From contig NZ_QRHC01000011.1 in NCBI RefSeq assembly GCF_003415655.1, positions 95,558 through 159,557 of the forward strand: 64,000 bases of DNA, in the 5' to 3' direction. How positions within the stretch are numbered: the stretch's first letter is position 1; the number at the start of each line of letters is the position of its first letter. The translations under genes were made by a program, and so were the position numbers. Positions 8,154-16,874 of the stretch are shown here, in pieces. Origin of the DNA: Vibrio maerlii. GTDB lineage: Bacteria; Pseudomonadota; Gammaproteobacteria; Enterobacterales; Vibrionaceae. A model generated the notes under the pieces. The model searched no databases. It saw nothing but the letters and a program-made list of their open reading frames with translations, and was not told where the DNA came from.

Positions 8154-10514
8154 ATGTTACGTTTTAACCGCTCTCTGTTAGCGGCATCTATCGGCGCTGC
8201 TCTTTTTGTGCCTCAGACATACGCCGATGATACTCAGGATGACAGTGTGCAGGAAATGCCTGCCTTAGATCAATGCTTGATCGACGAACCAGAAAGTGAC
8301 GATCCCAATAATGATCCCATTTATGTCACTGCAGATAGCTTAGAAGCTATCAATGAAGACAAAGCAACCTATACCGGTGATGTGCTTGTAACCCAGGGTA
8401 AAAAAACCATCATCGCGGATAGTGTTGTTCTCCACCAGCAAGAAAACATCGTCGTGGCTGAAGGCAATGTAAACTTCAGCGACGGTGAAATCACCGCAGT
8501 TTCAAGCAAAGCGACCAACAATCTCAACACTGACGAAATGGAACTGGAAAACACCCAGTACCAATTCTTGTGTGAACCTGGCCGTGGTGACGCAGTTTAT
8601 GTCTCTAAAACCGGCAAGGCGATGTATGAGATTGAAGACGGTTCGATCACCTCATGCCCAGAAGGTGATAACTCTTGGCGCCTACGCGCATCAAGCATCG
8701 ATGTCGACCAAAATGAGGAAGAAGCCACCTTTTATAACCCACGCTTTGAGATTCAAAGCGTTCCTGTTTTCTATCTTCCGTACCTCACGGTGCCTATTGG
8801 CGATACGCGAAAAACAGGTTTCCTATACCCAAGTGTTTCTTATGGTTCAAGCGATGGCTTTGAGGCTGAAGTGCCAATCTACTTCAACCTAGCACCGAAT
8901 TATGACCTCACAACCACGATTCATTACATGCAAGAGCGTGGTACCCAGCTAAACAACGAGTTTCGTTATCTTACTGATTTTGGTAGTGGTAACCTGAATG
9001 TTGAATATCTACACGACGATGCAAAATTTGAAGACAAAGGCTCGCGTTGGGGCTATCAATACGAGCATTCAGGTATCTATAAACAAGCCTGGAAATTCGA
9101 CATTGACTACTCAAAAGTCAGTGACACAGAGTACTTTTCAGACCTTGACTCAAACGTTGGTAACCGCGAAGACAACCAACTAATACAAGAAGGTTCTGTC
9201 AGCTATCGTACTAATTCTTGGGACGCAACATTATCGGTTCGTGACTTCCAAGTTTTAAGTACCTCTAATTTGCCTTATCGCATCATGCCCCAGCTCGCGA
9301 TGAACTATTACGCGCCACGCGTGATGAGTAATCTTGACTTTGACGTGGTTAGTCATGTAACACAATTTGAAACCGATGCAGAAGGTAAACCATCAGCAAC
9401 ACGTGTTCATGTCGAGCCAGGTCTTACTGTTCCTCTTTCCACAACTTGGGGACAATGGACCACAGAAGCTCGAGTGTTAGGTACCTATTATCAACAAGAC
9501 CTAGATGGGGTAGATATAACAAGTGATAAGGATAGTGACGGAAACACAAACCCATATAATGGTTTGGAAGAAAATGTATCTCGAGTTATCCCTGAGTTCC
9601 GAAGTTTGGCCGGCTTAGTTCTAGAACGAGATACCACTGTTTTTGGTGGATACACGCAGACCCTAGAACCAAAAGTGCAATATCTCTATGTTCCCGAAGA
9701 AGACCAAACCAATATCGCATTCTATGATACAACGTTACTACAAACAGACTACTACGGCCTATTCCGTAGTCGTAAGTACAGTGGGGTTGATTTCATCGCA
9801 CCAGCAAACCAACTAAGCTATGGTGCTAGCTCTCGCTTCTTTGATGATAACTATAAAGAACGTTTAAACATTTCATTCGGTCAAATTTTCTATATTGATA
9901 GGGATACGAAGAACACCAGTTCTAGTATTGATGATAATGAAAAATCTAGTTACTCATCATGGGCGATTGAAGCTGATTTCAATTTTAATGATTACCTGTT
10001 TTACCATGGTGGTGTCCAGTACGATATTGATACTAGCTCAATGCAGTTAGCCAACAGCACGCTAGAATATCGATTTACTGAGGGTTTTATTCAGACCAAC
10101 TACCGCTATGTCACAACCGAGTATATTGAAGATACAGTAGGTTTCGATACAAGTGATATCACAAATGACGGTATCTCTCAGTTAGGCTTACTTGGCTCAT
10201 ACCAATTTTCACCTAAATGGCGTGCTAATGCTCAGTATTACTACGATTTGACCGAGAGTGTGAACTTAGAATGGCTTGCAGCAGTCAGATATCAAGATGA
10301 CTGCTGGTATATTGGATTGACGTATACAAACCGCTTAGAAAGTGGTGAAAACGGCCTAATGCAAGTTGACTCCCCTGAGTATGACAAAAACATCAGTATT
10401 AACTTTGGTATTGTCGGATTTGGTACCTCTATCGGAAGCGATGGTACAGCAGGCGGTTATGATGACGGAGGAAACTCTCTAGGATATGGTCGCCCATTCT
10501 TCTTGAACAACTAA
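8154..10514 (+). CDS. lptD: LPS-assembly outer membrane protein LptD
   Basis: Outer-membrane beta-barrel that, with lipoprotein LptE, inserts lipopolysaccharide into the outer leaflet. From ATG 8154 it has 786 residues, including a signal peptide ending TYA-DD around residue 24. An N-terminal OstA-like beta-jellyroll follows (repeated LEAINEDKATYTGDV-like strands, about 50-200), then a long C-terminal barrel rich in aromatic alternation and ending in a short FFLNN tail. A Cys near residue 38, two in the jellyroll region and one in DDCWYIG near the C-terminus could make the inter-domain disulfides known in this family. The frame opens upstream at 8094, but those 20 residues would precede the signal peptide and are unlikely to be translated. 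It is followed by surA, its own chaperone. Confidence 0.93.
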   Translation: MLRFNRSLLAASIGAALFVPQTYADDTQDDSVQEMPALDQCLIDEPESDDPNNDPIYVTADSLEAINEDKATYTGDVLVTQGKKTIIADSVVLHQQENIVVAEGNVNFSDGEITAVSSKATNNLNTDEMELENTQYQFLCEPGRGDAVYVSKTGKAMYEIEDGSITSCPEGDNSWRLRASSIDVDQNEEEATFYNPRFEIQSVPVFYLPYLTVPIGDTRKTGFLYPSVSYGSSDGFEAEVPIYFNLAPNYDLTTTIHYMQERGTQLNNEFRYLTDFGSGNLNVEYLHDDAKFEDKGSRWGYQYEHSGIYKQAWKFDIDYSKVSDTEYFSDLDSNVGNREDNQLIQEGSVSYRTNSWDATLSVRDFQVLSTSNLPYRIMPQLAMNYYAPRVMSNLDFDVVSHVTQFETDAEGKPSATRVHVEPGLTVPLSTTWGQWTTEARVLGTYYQQDLDGVDITSDKDSDGNTNPYNGLEENVSRVIPEFRSLAGLVLERDTTVFGGYTQTLEPKVQYLYVPEEDQTNIAFYDTTLLQTDYYGLFRSRKYSGVDFIAPANQLSYGASSRFFDDNYKERLNISFGQIFYIDRDTKNTSSSIDDNEKSSYSSWAIEADFNFNDYLFYHGGVQYDIDTSSMQLANSTLEYRFTEGFIQTNYRYVTTEYIEDTVGFDTSDITNDGISQLGLLGSYQFSPKWRANAQYYYDLTESVNLEWLAAVRYQDDCWYIGLTYTNRLESGENGLMQVDSPEYDKNISINFGIVGFGTSIGSDGTAGGYDDGGNSLGYGRPFFLNN

Positions 10515-10528
10515 AGCATAAATTTAAG

Positions 10529-10551
10529 AGGCGGTGAGTGATTCACCGCCT
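10529..10551 (+). other. Hairpin between lptD and surA
   Basis: AGGCGGTGA (10529-10537) pairs with TCACCGCCT (10543-10551) around a 5-base loop. Only TAGTAAAAT follows, so it is probably a partial attenuator or mRNA stabiliser, not a full terminator. Confidence 0.6.
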
Positions 10552-10572
10552 TAGTAAAATGGAAACATATTA

Positions 10573-11868
10573 ATGAACATTTGGAACCGCCTTTTTGTAG
10601 GCTGTATGGCCATCAGTGCCTCTACCTTAGTGTCGGCAGAGCCTGTCGCACTCGATAAGGTTGCTGTCATTGTGAATGACGGTGTCGTGCTGCAAAGCGA
10701 TATCAATACCTCACTAAAAACCCTCAAGGCAAATGCGGCAAAGACAGGGCAATCTCTGCCAAGCCAAGATATCCTGCAAGAGCAGGTACTAGAGAAACTG
10801 ATCATCGATACCATCTTAGCTCAAGAAGCTGAGCGTATTGGTGTTCGTATTGATGACTCACGAGTAGCACAAGCAATCGGTGATATTGCAAAAGAGAACA
10901 ACCAATCAGTTGAACAGTTGCAAGCATCGTTAGCAACTCAAGGGTTGACCTATGCAGAATTCCGAGAGCAAATCCGTAAAGAGATTGCGGCAAGTGAAGC
11001 GCGTAATGCACTTGTTCGTCGCCGTATCAACATTCTTCCTGCGGAAGTCGATAATCTTGCAACTATCCTAGCGCAAGAAACCAATCAATCGGTGCAATAC
11101 AAGATTCGTCACATCCAGCTACGCGTTGAAGATGATGCGGAGAAAGCTAAGCTTGAAGAGCAGGCTAACGAGCTTGTAAAGCGACTTCAAGCCGGCGCTA
11201 ATTTCAGTGAGATGGCACTTACTTACTCTAAAGGTCCAAAAGCACTAAGCGGTGGTGATTGGGGTTGGATGCGTAAAGAAGAGATGCCAACCATCTTTGC
11301 TGATCAGATCAACTTCCAAAATAAAGGCTCTATTATTGGCCCATTCCGTAGTGGTGTTGGCTTCCACATTTTGAAAATCGATGATGTAAAAGGCCTAGAA
11401 ACGGTCGCAGTAACGGAAGTAAACGCTCGCCACATTCTTATCAAGCCATCGGTAATCTTGAGTGATGACGGTGCTAAGCGCCAACTCGAAGGCTACATTA
11501 ACCAGATCCAATCTGGTGACGCGACGTTTGCTGAGCTTGCTGAACAATTCAGTGCTGACCCGGGGTCTGCAGCTCAAGAAGGTGAACTCGGTTACCAAAC
11601 GCCAGATCTCTACGTTCCTGAGTTCAAACACCAAGTTGAAACAATGCCAGTAGGCCAAATCAGCGAACCATTTAAAACCGTTCACGGCTGGCACATTGTT
11701 GAGGTACTGGATCGCCGCGAGGTTGATAAGACCGACTCAGCACTGAAGAACAAAGCCTACCGCATTCTCTTCAACCGTAAGTTCAATGAAGAGGCGTCAG
11801 CTTGGATGCAAGAGATGCGCGCTAGTGCCTTCGTTGAAGTTATCGGAGAGCAAGACGATGCCAATTAA
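10573..11868 (+). CDS. surA: Periplasmic chaperone and peptidyl-prolyl isomerase SurA
   Basis: Escorts unfolded outer-membrane proteins, LptD among them, through the periplasm. The 431 residues comprise a signal peptide (about 1-22, ending LVSA), an N-terminal chaperone domain with the SurA_N pattern, two parvulin PPIC domains (about 175-275 and 287-386; IRHIQLRV and NARHILIKPS mark their first strands) and a C-terminal helix completing the chaperone core. The stop codon overlaps the pdxA start by 11 bases, so translation is coupled. Confidence 0.95.
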   Translation: MNIWNRLFVGCMAISASTLVSAEPVALDKVAVIVNDGVVLQSDINTSLKTLKANAAKTGQSLPSQDILQEQVLEKLIIDTILAQEAERIGVRIDDSRVAQAIGDIAKENNQSVEQLQASLATQGLTYAEFREQIRKEIAASEARNALVRRRINILPAEVDNLATILAQETNQSVQYKIRHIQLRVEDDAEKAKLEEQANELVKRLQAGANFSEMALTYSKGPKALSGGDWGWMRKEEMPTIFADQINFQNKGSIIGPFRSGVGFHILKIDDVKGLETVAVTEVNARHILIKPSVILSDDGAKRQLEGYINQIQSGDATFAELAEQFSADPGSAAQEGELGYQTPDLYVPEFKHQVETMPVGQISEPFKTVHGWHIVEVLDRREVDKTDSALKNKAYRILFNRKFNEEASAWMQEMRASAFVEVIGEQDDAN

Positions 11869-12850
11869 ACGTATTGCGGTAACGGCAGGTGAGCCAGCAG
11901 GCATAGGGCCGGACCTTAGTCTTGCTCTAGCGAGTGAAGATTGGCCGCATCAACTTGTCGTGATTGCCGATAAAAATATGTTGGCTGAACGTGCGGAGTT
12001 GCTTGGTTTAGACATCACTCTTGTCGATTATGATGCAAACCAAGCTCCCCAAGCACAACAAGCTGGCTCATTGGTTGTCGACCATATTCCACTGGCAGAA
12101 CCTGCGGTGGCAGGCGAGCTTAATGAGGTAAACGGTCACTACGTATTAAAAACATTAGAAAGAGCCGCTTTGGGCTGTATGAATGATGAATTTGATGCTA
12201 TTGTCACCGGCCCCGTTCACAAGGGGGTGATTAATCGCGCAGGTGTTGCCTTCAGTGGCCATACAGAGTTCTTCGCAGAAAAGTCGAACACGCCACTAGT
12301 GGTAATGATGCTAGCCACTGAGGGACTAAGAGTCGCCTTGGTTACCACGCACCTCCCATTAGCGTATGTGTCTAAAGCGGTAACGGCTGAACGTCTTGAA
12401 AAGATCATTGAGATACTAAATAAAGATTTAGTCGAGAAGTTCGCGATTAAGAATCCGAATATCTATGTGTGTGGTTTAAATCCGCATGCGGGTGAAGACG
12501 GTGTATTGGGTAAGGAAGAGATTGAAACTATTACCCCGACACTGAACAAAATTCGTGAGAAAGATGGTATAAACCTAATCGGTCCATTACCGGCAGATAC
12601 CATCTTCAATGAAAAATATTTACAACAAGCAGACACGGTACTCGGCATGTACCACGACCAAGTGCTGCCTGTACTTAAGTACAAAGGCTTTGGTCGCTCC
12701 GTGAACATCACTTTAGGTTTACCATTCATTCGAACCTCAGTGGACCACGGCACTGCACTAGAACTGGCAGGGACTGGCCAAGCGGACACGGGGAGCTTTA
12801 GAACAGCACTCGCCCATGCCGTTGAATTGGTAAATAAGAAACCTAGCTAA
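11858..12850 (+). CDS. pdxA: 4-hydroxythreonine-4-phosphate dehydrogenase
   Basis: NAD-dependent enzyme of the DXP-dependent pyridoxal phosphate pathway. It makes the unstable amino ketone used by PdxJ. The 330 residues starting MPIKRIAVTAGEPAGIG match the family length and N-terminus. The frame opens at 11786 inside surA, but ATG 11858 overlapping the surA stop gives the canonical start. TGPVHKG, the metal-ligand region FSGHTEF and the C-terminal RTSVDHGTA segment are all present. It sits between surA and ksgA as in E. coli. Confidence 0.95.
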   Translation: MPIKRIAVTAGEPAGIGPDLSLALASEDWPHQLVVIADKNMLAERAELLGLDITLVDYDANQAPQAQQAGSLVVDHIPLAEPAVAGELNEVNGHYVLKTLERAALGCMNDEFDAIVTGPVHKGVINRAGVAFSGHTEFFAEKSNTPLVVMMLATEGLRVALVTTHLPLAYVSKAVTAERLEKIIEILNKDLVEKFAIKNPNIYVCGLNPHAGEDGVLGKEEIETITPTLNKIREKDGINLIGPLPADTIFNEKYLQQADTVLGMYHDQVLPVLKYKGFGRSVNITLGLPFIRTSVDHGTALELAGTGQADTGSFRTALAHAVELVNKKPS

Positions 12851-12859
12851 GAGAATACT

Positions 12860-13666
12860 ATGAGAAATGATGTCCACTTAGGACACAAAGCCCGTAAGCG
12901 CTTTGGTCAAAACTTCCTAAACGATCCTTACATCATTGATGGGATCGTATCATCCATCAACCCAAAACCAGGTCAGAACCTAGTTGAGATCGGTCCTGGT
13001 TTGGGTGCGATTACTGAACCTGTTGGTAAAGAAGTCGACAAGTTCACCGTAATCGAACTGGATAGAGACCTAGCTGAGCGTCTACGCAACCACCCAGACC
13101 TTGCAGACAAGCTTACTATCCATGAAGGTGATGCAATGCGTTTTGACTTCACACAACTGGTGAAGCCAAACAACAAACTACGCATCTTTGGTAATCTGCC
13201 ATACAACATCTCAACGCCGCTGATGTTCCACTTGTTTGAATTTCACAAAGACATTCAAGACATGCATTTCATGCTGCAAAAAGAAGTGGTTAATCGTCTA
13301 GCTGCTGGCCCTGGCAGTAAAGCATATGGTCGCCTGACGGTAATGGCACAATACTACTGTAAAGTGGTGCCGGTACTAGAAGTGCCACCAACAGCGTTTG
13401 TTCCGCCACCGAAAGTAGATTCTGCAGTAGTGCGCCTATCGCCTTACGAAACGATCCCTCATCCAACAACGAGCCTTAAATGGCTTGACCGAGTATGTCG
13501 CGACGGCTTTAACCAACGCCGTAAAACCGTTCGTAACTGTTACAAGTCACTGATGGATGCAGAGACATTGGAGTCACTCGGTATCAATCCTTCGATGCGT
13601 CCTGAGAACCTAACTCTTGAGCAATTCGTTGGTATGGCTAACTGGTTAGATGCTAATCATAAGTAA
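12860..13666 (+). CDS. rsmA: 16S rRNA dimethyladenosine transferase (A1518/A1519)
   Basis: Also called KsgA. It dimethylates two adjacent adenines near the 3' end of 16S rRNA late in 30S assembly. The 268 residues carry the SAM-binding motif I VEIGPGLGAIT at about 43-53, the acidic motif II VIELDRD, and the catalytic NLPYNIST at 112-119. The C-terminal helical domain has the QRRKT segment. It starts 9 bases after the pdxA stop and is followed by a hairpin that may partly separate it from apaGH. Confidence 0.96.
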   Translation: MRNDVHLGHKARKRFGQNFLNDPYIIDGIVSSINPKPGQNLVEIGPGLGAITEPVGKEVDKFTVIELDRDLAERLRNHPDLADKLTIHEGDAMRFDFTQLVKPNNKLRIFGNLPYNISTPLMFHLFEFHKDIQDMHFMLQKEVVNRLAAGPGSKAYGRLTVMAQYYCKVVPVLEVPPTAFVPPPKVDSAVVRLSPYETIPHPTTSLKWLDRVCRDGFNQRRKTVRNCYKSLMDAETLESLGINPSMRPENLTLEQFVGMANWLDANHK

Positions 13667-13690
13667 GCCTCGCTTAAACTAGATTCCTTA

Positions 13691-13722
13691 AATAAGCCAA
13701 ACTCTTTTGAGTTTGGCTTATT
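13691..13722 (+). terminator. Terminator-like hairpin between ksgA and apaG
   Basis: AATAAGCCAAACTC (13691-13704) pairs with GAGTTTGGCTTATT (13709-13722) around TTTT. The tail is T/A mixed (ATTATC), so termination is probably partial, allowing reduced read-through into apaG-apaH. Confidence 0.7.
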
Positions 13723-13753
13723 ATTATCTAAAGCGAAGCAAAAAGGAGACAAC

Positions 13754-14131
13754 ATGGATAGTTCCCCTTGCATAAAAATACAGGTTCAAACCAAGTATAT
13801 TCCTGAGCAATCAAGCCCAGATGAAGACCGCTATACCTTTGCCTATTTAATTACCATTAAGAACCTCAGCCAACAGCAAGTTCAGCTGATGAGCCGACGC
13901 TGGTTGATCACCGATGCGAACGGTAAACAATTGACGGTTGAGGGCGACGGTGTAGTCGGTAAACAGCCGGTAATCAAGAGCTTTGATGAGTATACCTATA
14001 CCAGTGGCACGATTATCGAAACGCCACTGGGTGTCATGCAGGGTCAATACATTCTGCATGATGAGAATGGTGAGTCCTTTACTACCGAGATTGACCCTTT
14101 CCGTCTCGCTATACCCAATATCCTGAACTAG
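13754..14131 (+). CDS. apaG: ApaG-domain protein
   Basis: A small protein of 125 residues with a fibronectin-like beta fold, binding partner and function uncertain. The family core is visible: YTFAYLITIKNLS near residue 30, SRRWLITDANG near 50, VGKQPVI and the glycine-rich PLGVMQGQY near 95. AAAAGGAGA lies just before the ATG, a strong Shine-Dalgarno sequence. It precedes apaH by 11 bases, the conserved arrangement with the ksgA cluster. Confidence 0.93.
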   Translation: MDSSPCIKIQVQTKYIPEQSSPDEDRYTFAYLITIKNLSQQQVQLMSRRWLITDANGKQLTVEGDGVVGKQPVIKSFDEYTYTSGTIIETPLGVMQGQYILHDENGESFTTEIDPFRLAIPNILN

Positions 14132-14142
14132 AGACCCTATCA

Positions 14143-14952
14143 ATGGCAAACTACATCGTTGGAGATATCCAAGGCTGTTTCGATGAACTGCAACTGTTAC
14201 TGCAACAAGCTAACTTCCAACCACAAAAAGATACGCTGTGGATTGCCGGAGACCTTGTCGCTCGAGGACCTAAATCACTAGAAACACTGAGATTTGTAAA
14301 ATCATTAGGAGCGAGCGCTCGCCCAGTTCTAGGCAATCATGACCTACACCTGTTAGCAGTATCAGAAGGCATCCATCGAGTGAAAGACAAAGATAAAACT
14401 GCCGCGATCTTCTCTGCACCGGATAGAGATGAACTACTGACCTGGCTTCGCCAGCAACCATTGCTTGCCGAACATGATGACTTCGTGATGTGTCATGCAG
14501 GTATCTCACCACAATGGGGTCTAAATACAGCTAAAGCATGTGCTCAAGAAATAGAAGCCTTGCTTCGTTCCAGCGAGTGGCAATGGTTAATCAAAGAGAT
14601 GTATGGCAATGGCCCTGATTACTGGGATGAGTCACTAACGGGTATCGAACGCTATCGTTATATCATCAATGCCTACACTCGAATGCGATTTGTATTTGAA
14701 GATGGGCGTCTAGACTTTAAATGCAAGCTACCACCAGAAGAAGTAGCCAGCGATGAACTACTGCCCTGGTTTTCGCTACCTAACCGAACATCATTGGAAA
14801 AAATCGTACTATTTGGCCACTGGGCAGCTTTAATGGGCACGGAATCCCACAATGTGATCGGATTAGACACTGGATGCGTTTGGGGTGGTCACCTGACGAT
14901 GCTACGTTGGGAAGATAAGCAATATTTTGAACAAAAGAGTTTGAGCACCTAG
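14143..14952 (+). CDS. apaH: Diadenosine tetraphosphatase (symmetrical)
   Basis: Hydrolyses Ap4A to two ADP and, in E. coli, also removes NpnN caps from RNA. The 269-residue PPP-family metallophosphatase carries GDIQGC at 7-12, GDLVARGP near 37-44 and GNHD at 64-67, then CHAGISP and GHW for the remaining metal ligands. It is the last gene of the lptD-surA-pdxA-ksgA-apaGH cluster, converging on folA with only 35 bases between them. Confidence 0.95.
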   Translation: MANYIVGDIQGCFDELQLLLQQANFQPQKDTLWIAGDLVARGPKSLETLRFVKSLGASARPVLGNHDLHLLAVSEGIHRVKDKDKTAAIFSAPDRDELLTWLRQQPLLAEHDDFVMCHAGISPQWGLNTAKACAQEIEALLRSSEWQWLIKEMYGNGPDYWDESLTGIERYRYIINAYTRMRFVFEDGRLDFKCKLPPEEVASDELLPWFSLPNRTSLEKIVLFGHWAALMGTESHNVIGLDTGCVWGGHLTMLRWEDKQYFEQKSLST

Positions 14953-14996
14953 TACCTAGAGTATTTCTCGGAACTAGGCACTTGCAACTAGGAACT
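14948..14996. repeat. CTAG-rich imperfect repeat between apaH and folA
   Basis: The 35-base gap and its edges contain four CTAG-centred blocks (CCTAGTACCTAGAG, AACTAGGCAC, AACTAGGAAC). CCTAGT (14948-14953) and ACTAGG (14973-14978) can pair, with GAG/CTC inside, forming a weak convergent hairpin. It resembles degenerate remains of the CTAG-containing microsatellites elsewhere in the window. Confidence 0.45.
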
Positions 14997-15473
14997 CTTT
15001 TCCAACACCACAAATCTCATATCATATTGATTCTTTTCATTGGCAGTGAAAGCCTCAGAGTAACTCTCTTGATAGGCTTCACCCCATGATGGGAACTGAG
15101 TATCACCATCGACCTCTGCTTGAATGAAAGTGAGATACAGCTTATCTGCCAGTGGTAAGCAACTTTCGTAAATCGAACCACCGCCGATGATCATTACTTC
15201 TTCCACGTTACCGGCGGCTTTTAGCGCCTCTTCGATAGAGGTCACCGTCACTACGCCTTCGATTTTTAGGCTCGCGTCACGGCTAATAACAATGTTTGTA
15301 CGACCTGGGAGTGGACGACCGATCGATTCATAAGTCTTGCGTCCCATCACGACTGGCTTACCCATAGTACAACGCTTAAACCAAGCAAAGTCCGCCGGTA
15401 AGTGCCAAGGCATCTGGTTGTCTTTACCAATAATGCGGTTATTTGCCATCGCGGCAATCATGCTGATGATCAT
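14988..15473 (-). CDS. folA: Dihydrofolate reductase
   Basis: NADPH-dependent reduction of dihydrofolate, needed for thymidylate, purine and glycine synthesis; the trimethoprim target. The 161 residues match the chromosomal enzyme length. MPWHLPADFAWFK (about 21-33) contains the active-site Trp and Asp28, followed by VVMGRKTYESIGRPLPGRTNIV and the IIGGGSIYE NADPH-binding motif near residue 95. Nothing suggests an acquired resistance form. It is followed downstream only by the CTAG-rich gap before the convergent apaH. Confidence 0.96.
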   Translation of the reverse strand: MIISMIAAMANNRIIGKDNQMPWHLPADFAWFKRCTMGKPVVMGRKTYESIGRPLPGRTNIVISRDASLKIEGVVTVTSIEEALKAAGNVEEVMIIGGGSIYESCLPLADKLYLTFIQAEVDGDTQFPSWGEAYQESYSEAFTANEKNQYDMRFVVLEKSS

Positions 15474-15504
15474 CTCTATTCCCTAAGGTTGTGTTTACAA
15501 CGTT

Positions 15505-15978
15505 CTATACGATTGGTTTGCGGCGATAGAATAGCAGTCCTGGAACCGCTAGGCCAACCGCTAAGCCAGCGATAATGAACATCGCCTTGAGGAAGTTTTC
15601 CATTAACGTGGCAATCAATTCAGGTTGATAGCCAAGTTGGTTGATTTCAACCATCGCGATCATCGCTTTAAAGGCGAAAACACCAGGAACCATAGGAATC
15701 AAGGCTGCGACAGTGAACACTTTGGGGTGGGCAAAGAAACGATGCGACCAATGCACACCAATCATACCGACCAAAGTCGCTGCAAAGAATGTCGCCCATT
15801 CGATAGGGATACCAAACTGCATCATCAAGTAGCGAGAGCCATGTCCTAAAGCCCCTCCAATCGCACAATAAACCAATGCTTTTTGAGGAACGTTAAAAAC
15901 TAGGGCAAAGCCCACAGCCGGAATAGCTGCAAAGAACATATCATTGATTAGTCCGAGAATTAAAGCGTAGATATCCAT
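15505..15978 (-). CDS. yjjB: ThrE-type exporter small membrane subunit (YjjB-like)
   Basis: A 157-residue membrane protein with about five hydrophobic segments, matching the short half of a split threonine/serine exporter family (DUF3815). In E. coli the YjjP-YjjB pair exports succinate; the substrate here is inferred only. The frame opens six codons earlier, but ATG 15978 overlaps the upstream gene's TAA by one base (TAATG), the typical coupled start. The motif MVPGVFAFKAM matches the family's conserved PG-containing segment. Confidence 0.85.
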   Translation of the reverse strand: MDIYALILGLINDMFFAAIPAVGFALVFNVPQKALVYCAIGGALGHGSRYLMMQFGIPIEWATFFAATLVGMIGVHWSHRFFAHPKVFTVAALIPMVPGVFAFKAMIAMVEINQLGYQPELIATLMENFLKAMFIIAGLAVGLAVPGLLFYRRKPIV

Positions 15979-16745
15979 TAGCTTCCCCACCCCCAAACAC
16001 CGGTAACACTCATCGCTGCGACAATACCAAGGCAGGTCGAGAGCGTAAGTAAACTCGCCATCACAAAACGAGCAATCCCCATATTGATGTAGCCTTTGAG
16101 CATATCTGCGACCGAGTTGATCAATGGAAAACCAGGAACCAACATGAGAACTGATGACGCCATTGCTAACTCAGGAGCATTGCCGATTTGATGAATGAAG
16201 CCCTGTGCCGACACAAGTGTTGTAATAAAAGCAGTGCAACCGAAGTTAAGTAAAGGATTAAAGTGACGATGGCCAATCTCTTGGCGAACCACCATCCCCG
16301 TTGCTGATGCGATGAAGGTCACCATGAATACTGACCAATCGCCGCCAGCAAGACGAGCAAATGCAGCGCACGAAAGGCCTATCATCAATACCACTAACCA
16401 GCGGTTATAACGCTCAGGACTAATTTGATCGAGCTTGATCTGAGCAAAGCGATAATCAAGGATCCCCCGCTCCATCATAATACAGATCCTTTGGACCTGA
16501 GTGACAACTCGCATGTTGATCCCACGATCCGCACAACGCCTTGCCGTAGTCATACAATGATCTTTATCGATAGTGGTTACGACCAAAGAGCTCGCCGAGA
16601 GTGATACCTCGACTTCGTTCATGCCTGCCGCAAGACCAATACGACGCATAATATCGCCAACCAATGTACTCTCAGCTCCGTGAGCTAACAGCATCTGCCC
16701 TGCCTGCGCAATTAAGCGCGAGACACTCCTTTGTCGAGAAGACAT
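15978..16745 (-). CDS. yjjP: ThrE-type exporter large subunit (YjjP-like)
   Basis: 255 residues. An N-terminal soluble domain of about 110 residues (QAGQMLLAHGAESTLVGDIMRRIG) is typical of ThrE/YjjP proteins, and is followed by about five transmembrane segments including the conserved MLVPGFPLINSVAD motif. The pair YjjP+YjjB together equals one full ThrE protein split in two. The stop codon is joined to the yjjB start. Upstream lies the cgtA terminator, so the pair has its own promoter. Confidence 0.86.
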   Translation of the reverse strand: MSSRQRSVSRLIAQAGQMLLAHGAESTLVGDIMRRIGLAAGMNEVEVSLSASSLVVTTIDKDHCMTTARRCADRGINMRVVTQVQRICIMMERGILDYRFAQIKLDQISPERYNRWLVVLMIGLSCAAFARLAGGDWSVFMVTFIASATGMVVRQEIGHRHFNPLLNFGCTAFITTLVSAQGFIHQIGNAPELAMASSVLMLVPGFPLINSVADMLKGYINMGIARFVMASLLTLSTCLGIVAAMSVTGVWGWGS

Positions 16746-16817
16746 GTTTATTTCCCTATAAAACTAACTAAGTCGTATTTTGCCTAGTTTCTCAACGAAC
16801 CAATATGATCTAGGTAT

Positions 16818-16849
16818 AAAAAAACCGCAACTCTATAGAGTTGCGGTTT
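16818..16849 (-). terminator. Rho-independent terminator of the rplU-rpmA-cgtA unit
   Basis: AAACCGCAACTC and GAGTTGCGGTTT (16822-16833 / 16838-16849) pair around TATA. On the minus strand the stem is followed by seven T's. Confidence 0.88.
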
Positions 16850-16874
16850 AGAATTCTTCTCTGCTTGAGAGAAA

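Noticed and set aside
14988..15473. Acquired trimethoprim-resistance folA
   Set aside because: Length, motifs and neighbours are those of a chromosomal DHFR, with no mobile context.
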